Positions 19,859 to 27,659 of a stretch of 36,866 nt of DNA are shown in pieces (positions within the stretch are counted from its first letter, which is position 1; the number at the start of each line of letters is the position of its first letter). The notes below the pieces were generated by a model. That model saw nothing but the letters and a program-made list of their open reading frames with translations. It did no database searches and was not told where the DNA came from. Position numbers and translations under genes: made by a program. This stretch comes from Eubacteriales bacterium (GTDB lineage Bacteria; Bacillota; Clostridia; Oscillospirales; Butyricicoccaceae), in NCBI GenBank assembly GCA_030539335.1, contig JAUNSG010000019.1, forward strand, positions 1-36,866. The letters are read 5' to 3'.

Positions 19859-21490
19859 ATGTCTAATAATCTCAAACAACAGTTACTATCCGCTGATACA
19901 GATGATCCGCGCACACTAGAGCTTATGCAACAGCTCGTACAGGCAACGGGTGATAGGGAGCTGAACACACAGCTCATTACACTAGCGGATAATGCTGCCC
20001 GTATACTGGCGGAGCAAGGAGAAGTCGAAAAAGCGGCAAACGCTTTGAATATTTACTGGAAAGGGCTTCATTATGCCGCGCCATATGATTTTGACAGTTA
20101 CTGCTTGTATCTGGAGCGATACCGACCATATGAAAAGAAGTTTTACGCCCCGCGACGTCGGAGGCTTAAAAAAATGGCAGACGCCTTGCAACGGCTTGGC
20201 GACCGGGAGATATACTTCCTTGGTATCAGCTGTCCGCCCCGTGTCGGTAAGTCTACACTCTGTATCTTCTTCATGACATGGATGATGGGGCGATACCCTG
20301 ATGACGCCAGTGTTATGTCCGGGCATTCCGACCCATTGACAAACGGTTTCTACGGGGAAGTTCTGAACATCATCAAAGATGACGTCACGTATGCTTGGCA
20401 TGAGATTTTTCCGGGCGTGAGGCTGGCGGATACGTCGGCAAAATATACGACAGTCGATCTGAATACCAGCAAGCGGTTTCCGACATTGACCTGCCGATCG
20501 ATTGAAGGCACATTGACTGGCGCGGTAGAAGTTGGGCAACACGGCATACTATACTGTGACGACATGATCCGGTCATTAGAAGAAGCATTGAACCTTGGCC
20601 GTTTGCAGCGCAAGTATGACGCATATTTGAACACACTGCGGGATCGTATGCTTGACGGCGCAGTGGAACTTATGGTCGGTACCCGGTGGAGTGTATTTGA
20701 TATTCTCGGGAAAATTCAGGATGAGTATGGAGATGACCCAGACTATGAGTTCCTTGTCATGCCCGCGCTCGATCCGGAAACCGATGAGAGTAACTTCGAT
20801 TACGATTTGCCAGGGCTGGGATTCAGCACGGAATACTATCACAAGATGCGGCGGGACATCGACTCGGCGACATGGGCGGCAAAATACATGGGTCAGCCGT
20901 ACATCCGGGATGGACTGCTCTACCCGGAGGAAGATATCCGCCGATACTATGATCTTCCAGCGGAGGAACCGGACGCGATACTATCTATCTGCGATACTGC
21001 GGATTCCGGTAAGAACTATACCTTCATGCCAGTAGCGTACGTGTATGGAGATGACTACTACATTGAGGACTGTGTGTGTAATCTATCCCTCCCAGAGCTG
21101 TTCAAGCCAGCCTGTGCGAGAATGCTGGTAAAGCATAGAGTTAACCGCTGTCGGTTTGAAAGTAATAAGGCAGGTGCGGAATACGCCAAAGGTGTGCGTG
21201 ATTTGGTTCATAGTATGCATGGCCCAACGAGTATTACATGGAAATACACTACCGGAAACAAGGAAACCAAAATCATAGTAAACAGCGACTTTGTTAAGGA
21301 GCATTTCCTGTTCAAAGACAGCTCCCGGTACGCGAGTAACAGTGATTATGGTGTGATGATGAAGTTGCTGACCCGGTATGTGGTGTCAGGAAAGAACGAG
21401 TATGATGATGTACCGGATGGACTTGCAATGCTTGCCATTTATGTGCAGACTCAGCGGGGCAATACCATTAAAATTTTGCCGGGAATCTGA
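19859..21490 (+). CDS. terL: Terminase large subunit
   Basis: A 543-residue packaging motor. Walker A 'SCPPRVGKSTL' has GKS at residues 130-132; Walker B 'HGILYCDDMIRS' has DD at about 234-235, followed by the coupling region 'LMVGTRWSVFDILGKI'. The C-terminal RNase H-like nuclease starts at 'LSICDTADSGKNYTFMPVAYVYGDDYYIEDCV' (about 378-410) and contains further acids in 'RFESNKAGAEYAKGVRDL'. It pumps DNA into the prohead and cuts it. AAGGAGG lies 13 bases before ATG 19859, a long spacing, inside the terminator hairpin. Its partner terS lies 4.1 kb upstream. Confidence 0.95.
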   Translation: MSNNLKQQLLSADTDDPRTLELMQQLVQATGDRELNTQLITLADNAARILAEQGEVEKAANALNIYWKGLHYAAPYDFDSYCLYLERYRPYEKKFYAPRRRRLKKMADALQRLGDREIYFLGISCPPRVGKSTLCIFFMTWMMGRYPDDASVMSGHSDPLTNGFYGEVLNIIKDDVTYAWHEIFPGVRLADTSAKYTTVDLNTSKRFPTLTCRSIEGTLTGAVEVGQHGILYCDDMIRSLEEALNLGRLQRKYDAYLNTLRDRMLDGAVELMVGTRWSVFDILGKIQDEYGDDPDYEFLVMPALDPETDESNFDYDLPGLGFSTEYYHKMRRDIDSATWAAKYMGQPYIRDGLLYPEEDIRRYYDLPAEEPDAILSICDTADSGKNYTFMPVAYVYGDDYYIEDCVCNLSLPELFKPACARMLVKHRVNRCRFESNKAGAEYAKGVRDLVHSMHGPTSITWKYTTGNKETKIIVNSDFVKEHFLFKDSSRYASNSDYGVMMKLLTRYVVSGKNEYDDVPDGLAMLAIYVQTQRGNTIKILPGI

Positions 21491-21492
21491 GT

Positions 21493-21519
21493 AACACGAC
21501 ACAGAATGTCGTGTTTTTA
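21493..21519 (+). terminator. Intrinsic terminator after terL
   Basis: AACACGACA (21493-21501) pairs with TGTCGTGTT (21507-21515) around a 5-base loop, followed by TTTT. It begins 3 bases after the terL stop and would partly end the transcript before the portal gene, which makes it a likely attenuator within the morphogenesis operon. Confidence 0.75.
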
Positions 21520-21556
21520 GCCAAACAAGCAAGGATAAATCCGATAAAATGAAAGT

Positions 21557-21733
21557 ATGGAAACTAAGATTCAGTGGGTACCGGTCTATTGCCCTATCTG
21601 TGGCAAGCGACTGTGCGATAGACCCAAAGATAATCCAGTTCCGGTTATCCGTATTTACTGCAAGGGCAGAGAGTGCAGGACGTCCAGAGTTTTAGGAGGT
21701 GTTCAACGTGGCAACAGGGATAACGGTAGTTGA
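21557..21733 (+). CDS. Small zinc-ribbon (Com-like) protein
   Basis: A 58-residue protein overlapping the portal start by 26 bases. 'WVPVYCPICGKRLCDRP' and 'IRIYCKGREC' provide a CxxC...CxxxxC zinc-ribbon pattern, like the Com-type and other small zinc fingers placed before portal genes in Clostridia phages. The ribosome binding site is weak (AAGGATA about 20 bases upstream). The overlapping frame from ATG 21549 encodes no recognisable motif and is rejected. Role in the phage is unknown. Confidence 0.65.
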   Translation: METKIQWVPVYCPICGKRLCDRPKDNPVPVIRIYCKGRECRTSRVLGGVQRGNRDNGS

Positions 21734-23219
21734 GCCGGAAGTAATTCCGGTTAAACTGAATCATCTGGGGCGTCAGAACATTCTCACATCTCAGACAAAG
21801 ATTGACGAGAGCAATATTGCGGATGTCTTGTCGAGAGCGATGGACGTTCATCGACAGAATCGAAACGACCTTTTGTATCTGCAACGATATGAGAAGGGAT
21901 ACCAGCCAATTTTGCAACGAGAACGGACAACTAGCACGAATGTAAATATCAAGGTGGTAGAGAACACGGCCAGTGAGATTACGGATTTTACCGTGGGTTA
22001 TGTGTTTGGAAATAAGATCGCCTTGGTGCAGCGATCATTGAGTGATGATATTGCAGGGACGGACCCAAAAACAGACAGTACGGGGGTATCTGCACTGAAC
22101 CAGATGTTTGATGAGCTTGGTAAAACAAGTCTTGACCAAAGGTTGGCGCGAGATTTCTGTATTACTGGACTAGGCTACCGGATGGCGCTGGCAAATGAAC
22201 CTAGGGACGGAAACATTGCCCCGTTCCGCATCATTCCGCTTGACCCGCTCAATACGTTTGTGGTCAAGTCGGCGGATGTAGAGCATCGTCCCATGATGGG
22301 GTGCACATATTGGGTGGATGATGTAACCGGAGAGTATCACTATACCTGCTACACCGAAACACAGGTATTCTCCGGAAAGGGTGGCACTTTGGGATTTTCT
22401 GAAAAGCCGAAAGTTGATACCAACGGCATTGGCCTGGTGCCAATTGTGGAATATTGCCGGTCATATGACCGCATGGGCTGTTTTGAGCGGGTTATTCCGT
22501 TGCTGGATGCAGAAAACATCTGTGCATCAGATAGAATCAACTCTGTCAGCCAGTTTGTACAGGCGTTCTTGTGGTTACACAATGCTGAACTCCCTGATGG
22601 ATGGAGAGAAAAGCTGACTGCAAGCGGCATCTTATGTACCGCTTCTTCGGAAAATCTCGGAGAAGTCAAGTTAGAATATCTGACTGCGGCATTAGATCAA
22701 AGCGGCGCGCAGACGTTATCGGATTACTATTACGACAGAGCGTTGGAGATCGCCGGAGTACCGGGCCGGGAAGCCGCAAGCGGCGGTTCGGATACTGGAC
22801 AGGCGGTCAAGCTCCGAAATGGGTGGCAGATCGCAGAGACGGCCGCAGAAGCAATGGAATTGGTGTTCTGTGAATCAGAACGGCAGTTCCTCAAAGTAAT
22901 TTTGAGCATCGTGAATACGATGACACCTTATAATCTTCGTTTGGGCGATCTGGATATCAAGTTCAGTCGCAACCAGACAGATAACCTGCTTACCAGAGTA
23001 CAAGCTCTTTCTGAGCTTATCGCGACCGGAGTTGATCCGCTGCACTCGCTAAAGCTGGTAAGTCTGTTCCCAGACCCTCAGCAGGTCTATAATGATTCCG
23101 ACTTCATGCAGCAGACCGAAAGAGAAGCTGCTGAAGCTGCTCCTCCTGTTGTTGGCGATCCGGGCAGTGGAGAGGAAAATCCCTCCACTGTTTCGGATTC
23201 CCCGAAAGAGGAACAGTGA
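21708..23219 (+). CDS. Portal protein, SPP1 gp6-like
   Basis: A 503-residue protein. AGGAGG at 21694-21699 with 8-base spacing picks GTG 21708 over the in-frame GTG at 21699. 'LQRYEKGYQPILQRE' and 'NIKVVENTASEITDFTVGYVFGNKIALVQ' early on, 'ARDFCITGLGYRMALANE' and the long helical stem 'LLTRVQALSELIATGVDPLHSLKLVSLFPDPQQVYN' are typical of SPP1-type portals, which form the dodecameric ring at one capsid vertex and dock the terminase. The C-terminus is acidic and low complexity. Gene order before scaffold and capsid supports the call. Confidence 0.9.
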   Translation: MATGITVVEPEVIPVKLNHLGRQNILTSQTKIDESNIADVLSRAMDVHRQNRNDLLYLQRYEKGYQPILQRERTTSTNVNIKVVENTASEITDFTVGYVFGNKIALVQRSLSDDIAGTDPKTDSTGVSALNQMFDELGKTSLDQRLARDFCITGLGYRMALANEPRDGNIAPFRIIPLDPLNTFVVKSADVEHRPMMGCTYWVDDVTGEYHYTCYTETQVFSGKGGTLGFSEKPKVDTNGIGLVPIVEYCRSYDRMGCFERVIPLLDAENICASDRINSVSQFVQAFLWLHNAELPDGWREKLTASGILCTASSENLGEVKLEYLTAALDQSGAQTLSDYYYDRALEIAGVPGREAASGGSDTGQAVKLRNGWQIAETAAEAMELVFCESERQFLKVILSIVNTMTPYNLRLGDLDIKFSRNQTDNLLTRVQALSELIATGVDPLHSLKLVSLFPDPQQVYNDSDFMQQTEREAAEAAPPVVGDPGSGEENPSTVSDSPKEEQ

Positions 23220-23240
23220 TTATATATTTCTGAGCCTTTT

Positions 23241-23279
23241 GAGCCACTTATCTTGAGCAGGATAAGTGGCTCTATTTTG
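23241..23279 (+). terminator. Hairpin after the portal gene
   Basis: GAGCCACTTATC (23241-23252) and GATAAGTGGCTC (23261-23272) form a perfect 12-bp stem with an 8-base loop, followed by TATTTTG. It starts 22 bases after the portal stop and resembles an intrinsic terminator or attenuator. It precedes the scaffold/capsid genes that need the highest expression. Confidence 0.65.
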
Positions 23280-23361
23280 TCAGAGAAGACGTTAATCGCA
23301 GGTATTGGGCTCGGGCCAGAGAAGGCTAAAACCGCAAGGTCAGAGAAGACGTTAATCGCAG
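23279..23361 (+). repeat. 23-base direct repeat in the scaffold leader
   Basis: An identical 23-base sequence containing GAAGACGTTAATCGCAG is present at 23279-23301 and 23339-23361, a period of exactly 60 bases. It is in the non-coding leader between the hairpin and the scaffold start. Upstream in-frame translation would read SEKTLIA twice, but a real start at 23379 has its own ribosome binding site. It may be a tandem duplication or a regulatory pair. Confidence 0.7.
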
Positions 23362-23378
23362 AAAGGAAAGAAAAGCAT

Positions 23379-23966
23379 ATGAGTTTGAAAACCGTATCTG
23401 AAATGTTTGGCATCACCCTTGAGGACGGTGCTACCGCAGAGGAAATTGAGGAAGCCTTTTCCAATGCAGATGCAGAAAATTTTGTCGCGCGAACGGATTA
23501 TGATTCGTTGAAGCTCAGTCTCGACAAGGCGACCTCTGATGCGTCGCGCTATAAGAAAGAGGCGCGAGAGCTGAGGGCTGCCGCCAGAGCTGAACCAAGT
23601 CCGGTAGAGCTTCAGTTGGCAGAGCTACAACAGCAGCTCCGCACACGGGACTTTTCCGAGTCGCTTATGGATATCGGCTTCACTAAAGCGGACGCATTGG
23701 CAATGTCCCAGTCGATGTTTGGGGAACAAGACGACCATTCTTCGTTCTTCCGTGTACTTAGTACACACATTGACACCGTCCGCAAGGCGACCGCCCGTGA
23801 ACAGATGGTGGATACGCCTGCACCAGCAGGTGGCGCAGAAAAGCCCGGCGCAACGACTCCGGAGCAGTTCAAGGCTATGTCTGCGCAGGACAAACAGACG
23901 CTGTTTGACACCAACCCGGATGCGTTTCGAGCTCTGAGCACAGGTCAGTCCGTACAATTGACCTGA
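23379..23966 (+). CDS. Capsid scaffold protein
   Basis: A 195-residue protein. GAAAGGAAAG upstream of ATG 23379 fixes the start; the frame is open further upstream through the direct repeats. It is acidic and helical: 'EEIEEAFSNADAENFVARTDYDSLKLSLDKATSDASRYKKEARELRAAARAE' forms a coiled coil (about 22-75), typical of scaffolds (GP20/DUF4355 type). 'FSESLMDIGFTKADALAMSQSMFG' follows, and a P/A-rich linker separates the C-terminal helix 'TPEQFKAMSAQDKQTLFDTNPDAFRAL', which would bind the capsid protein. It lies directly before the major capsid gene. Confidence 0.82.
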   Translation: MSLKTVSEMFGITLEDGATAEEIEEAFSNADAENFVARTDYDSLKLSLDKATSDASRYKKEARELRAAARAEPSPVELQLAELQQQLRTRDFSESLMDIGFTKADALAMSQSMFGEQDDHSSFFRVLSTHIDTVRKATAREQMVDTPAPAGGAEKPGATTPEQFKAMSAQDKQTLFDTNPDAFRALSTGQSVQLT

Positions 23967-24000
23967 TACGATAGGACAATATCGAAAGGAATGAAAACAA

Positions 24001-25083
24001 ATGGCAACGACCTATCCGAAGGCAGACCAGTTGAATCATACGCACAATCCGTATGATAACGAGGTACTTGCCGTCGAGTTTGAGGACCAGTACGAGTCCA
24101 AGCTCGACCTGATGAACTTTGTGACCGTAGACAGCTCGCTTGAGATGACTCCGGGCATGAAGAAGAAGATTCGCACTTATACCGCTACCGGTGGTACGGA
24201 AGTTCTGGCTATGGGCGAGGGCAACAGCCAGAACATTGAAGTTGACTACGAGGAGCAGGAGTATGAAGTTGAGATGCTTCAGAACAGATTCCCGTGGTAT
24301 GACGAAGAGGCCATGATCGATCCAAATATCCAGCTCAAGGGCAAGGATATGGCAGTCACAGACATCTTTAATGTGGCAAATCGTAAGGCTATGGCAGAGT
24401 TTAAGAAGGCCAAGATCGTACTTGCTGTGGATGATTTTGGATTTGACTCTTTTGTGGATGCGGTAGCGGCGTTCCCGGACAATGAGAACGACAGCCTGAC
24501 AGTCTTTGCTCTGGTCAATCCAACCGACAAGGCAGAGATTCGTAAGCTGATGCGTGATGATCTCAAGTACATTGAAGCATATGTCCGCACCGGTTATATC
24601 GGCACAATTAACGGCGTTTCGCTTTACACCAGCCAGATTGCTGAGAAGGGCACCATTATCCTTGCCACGAAAGAAGCTGTCCGCTATTTCAATAAGAAGG
24701 GTGTCGACACGGAGTATGAGCGCAACGCTAATATCCGTCTGAATGTGCAGTATATGCGCAAGTATGGTATCTTCGCGTTTTACGATGCAAAGCGTGCGGT
24801 GAAGTTGAAGAAGGGCATCGCTGTTGATGCGACAGAAGTTTCTATCGTTGGTACAGGCACGGCAACGGTTAAGGCTTCGGCTGTCGATGTTTCGAAGTTG
24901 ACATGGAAGTCCGACAAGACCAGCGTTGCTACTGTGACCGCAACCACCGATGACGCGACTGGGATGTCCATTGCGACCATCACTGGTGTAGCTGCTGGTA
25001 CAGCTACTGTTACGGCAACCTATACAACTACCGATGGTACAAAGTATGTTGAGACCATTGAGGTAACGGTCGCCACTGCATAA
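24001..25083 (+). CDS. Major capsid protein with Ig-like C-terminus
   Basis: A 360-residue protein with GAAAGG before ATG 24001. The N-terminal part (about 1-270) is HK97-like: 'KLDLMNFVTVDSSLEMTPGMKKKIRTYTATGG', 'EYEVEMLQNRFPWYDEEAMIDP', and a C-terminal fold piece 'YMRKYGIFAFYDAKRAVKLKKG'. Residues about 275-358 form a bacterial Ig-like (Big_2) domain: 'VDVSKLTWKSDKTSVATVTATTDDATG...TITGVAAGTATVTATYTTTDG...VETIEVTV'. Such domains are displayed outside capsids and may bind mucus or bacterial surfaces. Position after the scaffold confirms the role. Confidence 0.9.
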   Translation: MATTYPKADQLNHTHNPYDNEVLAVEFEDQYESKLDLMNFVTVDSSLEMTPGMKKKIRTYTATGGTEVLAMGEGNSQNIEVDYEEQEYEVEMLQNRFPWYDEEAMIDPNIQLKGKDMAVTDIFNVANRKAMAEFKKAKIVLAVDDFGFDSFVDAVAAFPDNENDSLTVFALVNPTDKAEIRKLMRDDLKYIEAYVRTGYIGTINGVSLYTSQIAEKGTIILATKEAVRYFNKKGVDTEYERNANIRLNVQYMRKYGIFAFYDAKRAVKLKKGIAVDATEVSIVGTGTATVKASAVDVSKLTWKSDKTSVATVTATTDDATGMSIATITGVAAGTATVTATYTTTDGTKYVETIEVTVATA

Positions 25084-25103
25084 GGCTGAAAGGAGGGATC
25101 AGG

Positions 25104-25439
25104 ATGACACAGAGCCAAAAACTCTTATTGCGTCTTGGCAATGACGGTAACGAACTGACAGAGATGGAAATGGAAGATCTGCTAGATAGTGCTAAGAACA
25201 TCATCCTGTCCCGTCGTTTTCCGCTGTCGGCGTGGCCAATGGACGAGAATGGCGAGACCTATGTCGAGGCGCGGTACAAGGATCTACAAGTGAGGATTGC
25301 GGTAGAGCTGTTTTCTAAACGGGGCGCTGAGGGTGAAACTACACACAACGAAGGCACTGTGCAGCGAACATATGATTCTGCCGGTGTGTCTCTCGCTTTG
25401 CTCAAAGAGATTGTTCCTATGGCGGTGCTGCCATCATGA
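25104..25439 (+). CDS. Head-tail connector, gp6-like adaptor
   Basis: A 111-residue helical protein with GGAGGGAT before ATG 25104. Its pattern (LLDSAKNIILSRRFPLSAWP... LQVRIAVELFSKRGAEGETTHNEGTVQRTYDSAGVSLALLKEIVP) is that of the HK97 gp6/SPP1 gp15-like adaptors, which form the ring below the portal. Its stop overlaps the next start (ATGA), in the usual connector gene order after the capsid gene. Confidence 0.8.
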   Translation: MTQSQKLLLRLGNDGNELTEMEMEDLLDSAKNIILSRRFPLSAWPMDENGETYVEARYKDLQVRIAVELFSKRGAEGETTHNEGTVQRTYDSAGVSLALLKEIVPMAVLPS

Positions 25440-25801
25440 GAGGCTTACAGCGAAATCATAATTTTACCGTTTGGATTTCCGACATTGTATCGTACGACGG
25501 TGCCGATGCATATGGCAATACAGGTCAGCCAGTTTACGGTGAGCCAGTGGCACACCAGGCGTGTGTGTCACCCAATGATGGTACTTCCGATTTTCATGGT
25601 TTTGGAAAGGATTTCAATTATCAGCAGACGATCAATATATTCCGGGACTTCGCCGGAAACATATCATACCCAACCGAGTATGCAAAAGTTTGGCTGGAGG
25701 CCGATCCGAAGACCGAGCAGAATGACTATGTGATCCGGTCAATCAAGAAGTATATAAATCTAGCTGCTGTGCAATTGCGCAGGGTGAACGGCAATGAGTA
25801 A
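25436..25801 (+). CDS. Head closure protein, DUF6751-like
   Basis: A 121-residue beta-rich protein coupled to the adaptor gene by ATGA. 'HNFTVWISDIVSYDGADAYGNTGQPVYGEPVAHQACVSPNDGTSDFHGFGKDFNY' and 'PTEYAKVWLEADP...DYVIRSIKKYINLAAVQLRRV' match the common Clostridia phage family placed where SPP1 gp16-like head-closure (stopper) proteins sit. It probably plugs the portal channel after packaging. Assignment rests largely on gene order. Confidence 0.65.
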   Translation: MRGLQRNHNFTVWISDIVSYDGADAYGNTGQPVYGEPVAHQACVSPNDGTSDFHGFGKDFNYQQTINIFRDFAGNISYPTEYAKVWLEADPKTEQNDYVIRSIKKYINLAAVQLRRVNGNE

Positions 25802-26336
25802 AACGATATCATTTTCTCTTTCCGAATCAGGCATTGACTCGGCTATCAAAGCCTTGCAGGAGTATAAAGGTGAGATTTCTCGTAGTTCAGAGGATTTGGT
25901 TCACCAATTGAGCAAAACCGGCGCGGACATAGCGAAGGATAATGTCCACCGTATGGATGATCGGGGAACGCTGGGCTGGGTGGAATCCGCAATTGATTCG
26001 GAGACGGTAGAGCGCACAGGGATGAGATTTATTGGCGGTATTGTCTGTCATGACGAGAAGGCTGCTTTCGTCGAGATGGGAACCGGGTTTATCGGAGCTG
26101 GTCATCCACACGAAATCGCGGTACGACTCGGTTGGCGGTATGACATAAACAGCCATGGTGCCGCTGGGTGGTGGTATCCGACTACGTCGAGTGACCCTAA
26201 CCCGCACAAGCGCGAGATCGATGGAAGATTGTATGCCTGGACAGCGGGTATGCCCGCGAGACCATTTATGCATGACGCATATAAGAACCTCAAGCGAGAC
26301 TTGAAGACTACAGCGAAGGAGGTATTCGCTGAATGA
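25794..26336 (+). CDS. Tail completion protein, HK97 gp10-like
   Basis: A 180-residue protein overlapping its predecessor by 8 bases. The N-terminal helix 'IDSAIKALQEYKGEISRSSEDLVHQLSKTGADIAKDNV' and the C-terminal 'GMPARPFMHDAYKNLKRDLKTTAKEVF' are the recurrent signature of the HK97 gp10-like family of the neck/tail-completion region; the middle 'AAFVEMGTGFIGAGHPH' fits too. It helps join tail to head. Its stop overlaps the next ATG. Confidence 0.85.
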   Translation: MSKTISFSLSESGIDSAIKALQEYKGEISRSSEDLVHQLSKTGADIAKDNVHRMDDRGTLGWVESAIDSETVERTGMRFIGGIVCHDEKAAFVEMGTGFIGAGHPHEIAVRLGWRYDINSHGAAGWWYPTTSSDPNPHKREIDGRLYAWTAGMPARPFMHDAYKNLKRDLKTTAKEVFAE

Positions 26337-26740
26337 GTTTGTTCGATCAGGTACAGGAGTCCGTAGCAAAAGAACTGCGGGAGCAGTTCGGAAAAGATCT
26401 GTATATTACCGGAGAAGAGGCCGTCGGTACCCCTCCATCGTTTCCGGCTATCGTAATTCAGAAAGATGATGAATATATCAACGCGAATACACAGGATCTT
26501 TTGAATCTTGATGTTGACAGAACCAAGGCCTACAAGGTTGAGGTCTACAGTAATGCCACTGTTGGCAAGGTCGAAGAAACTGATATCGTCCTGCAAGCCA
26601 TCGTACCTGTGATGGCGGATTATCGATATCGTTTGACGACGAACACTGTGTATCCGTCTATGGATACCTCTGTTGCTAGACGGGTGGCGCGATTTTACAA
26701 CTATCACGTACTGCCAGAAATCGAGGCAGACACAGAGTAG
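26333..26740 (+). CDS. Tail terminator-like protein
   Basis: A 135-residue protein coupled to the gp10-like gene. 'PSFPAIVIQKDDEYI', 'KAYKVEVYSNATVGKVEETDIVLQAIVPVMADYRYRL' and 'DTSVARRVARFYNYHVLP' agree with the alpha/beta tail terminator/tail completion family (SPP1 gp17-like) that caps the tail tube. The family call rests on the pattern and its place directly before the major tail protein. Confidence 0.75.
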   Translation: MSLFDQVQESVAKELREQFGKDLYITGEEAVGTPPSFPAIVIQKDDEYINANTQDLLNLDVDRTKAYKVEVYSNATVGKVEETDIVLQAIVPVMADYRYRLTTNTVYPSMDTSVARRVARFYNYHVLPEIEADTE

Positions 26741-26756
26741 AAAGGAATGAATAACA

Positions 26757-27263
26757 ATGGCAAGTTCTTTGAATTATATCCCACTGCTGTCCGCGGGTGC
26801 AAAGGCAGCTTTTGGCATTGAGACAGTCGCGGGTACTATGCCGAGCTCTATGGAGGCCATCTACGGAGCAAAATCTATCCCGGCTTCCACCAATGCACCA
26901 TCTGCGAAAGAGACAACCGATCTGTCTTGTACGGAGTTTAAGACCTACATGGCGGGCTTACAGGATCTTGGCGGCGCGATGGCAATTACCTCGAATTTTT
27001 CTCAGAAGCTGGTCGATCAGTGGAACGGATTCTGTGATAATGCGGCTACGGCACGAGAGGCCGATAAGGCTTCGTGGCTGGTTATTGCGCACCCAGGCAT
27101 TGATAAGGCCGTAGCATATCAGATCCAGCCGGTCAAGATTTACATGCCAGAAATGGCGGTAGACGAGCTGAATGAGATTGATCTGAACTATGTTCAGATG
27201 TCTGAGCCGGACTGGGTTACTAAGCCGACCATCAGTGAGCCGAGCGCAAGTGACGCTGGCTGA
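26757..27263 (+). CDS. Major tail tube protein
   Basis: A 168-residue protein with AAAGGAATG upstream of ATG 26757. 'YIPLLSAGAKAAFGIETVAGTMPSSMEAI', 'DLSCTEFKTYMAGLQDLGGAMAITSNFSQKLVDQWN' and 'DKAVAYQIQPVKIYMPEMAVDELNEIDLNYVQMSEPDW' fit siphophage tail tube subunits, beta-sandwich proteins that stack into the tail. It precedes the chaperone and tape measure genes in the standard order. Confidence 0.85.
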   Translation: MASSLNYIPLLSAGAKAAFGIETVAGTMPSSMEAIYGAKSIPASTNAPSAKETTDLSCTEFKTYMAGLQDLGGAMAITSNFSQKLVDQWNGFCDNAATAREADKASWLVIAHPGIDKAVAYQIQPVKIYMPEMAVDELNEIDLNYVQMSEPDWVTKPTISEPSASDAG

Positions 27264-27311
27264 TTACCACAGTATCAACAAATCAAAAAAAAAGAGAAGG
27301 AGTAACTATTT

Positions 27312-27659
27312 ATGTCCAAGCAGATTTCTTTCAAGATTGATAAAGAGGAATACGTTCTTGAGTTTGACCGTGCGTCGATTCAGGAGATGGAGAGCCGAGG
27401 GTTTCGGTTGAATATGCTCGATGATATGCCTTTCACAATGGTGCCACTGATGGTGCATGGTGCATTCCGAAAGCATCATTCCACACTGTCTGAAGCGAAG
27501 ATCGAGAAGATTATTGAGACGATCGGCGGTATCAGCGAGACCTTGCTCAAAGGCCTGTCGATGATGATTGTAGAGCAGGCACAGGCTCTAATTCCGTCAG
27601 GCGAGGGGAACAAGGAAAACCCTATCAAGCTGACGCTCAACTTCGATCTGGACGAGTAA
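27312..27659 (+). CDS. Tail assembly chaperone, gpG-like
   Basis: A 115-residue protein with AGAAGGAG before ATG 27312. 'ISFKIDKEEYVLEFDRASIQEMESRGFRLNMLDDMPFTMVPLMVHGAFRKHH' and 'KIEKIIETIGG' match phage tail assembly chaperones that coat the tape measure protein. The -1 frame is open across its 3' end and joins the next frame, so it is likely to be made both alone and as a fused gpGT product. Confidence 0.82.
   Translation: MSKQISFKIDKEEYVLEFDRASIQEMESRGFRLNMLDDMPFTMVPLMVHGAFRKHHSTLSEAKIEKIIETIGGISETLLKGLSMMIVEQAQALIPSGEGNKENPIKLTLNFDLDE

Noticed and set aside
21549..21695. Alternative 48-codon frame over the zinc-ribbon gene
   Set aside because: The frame from ATG 21557 carries a clear CxxC...CxxxxC pattern; the alternative has no recognisable feature.
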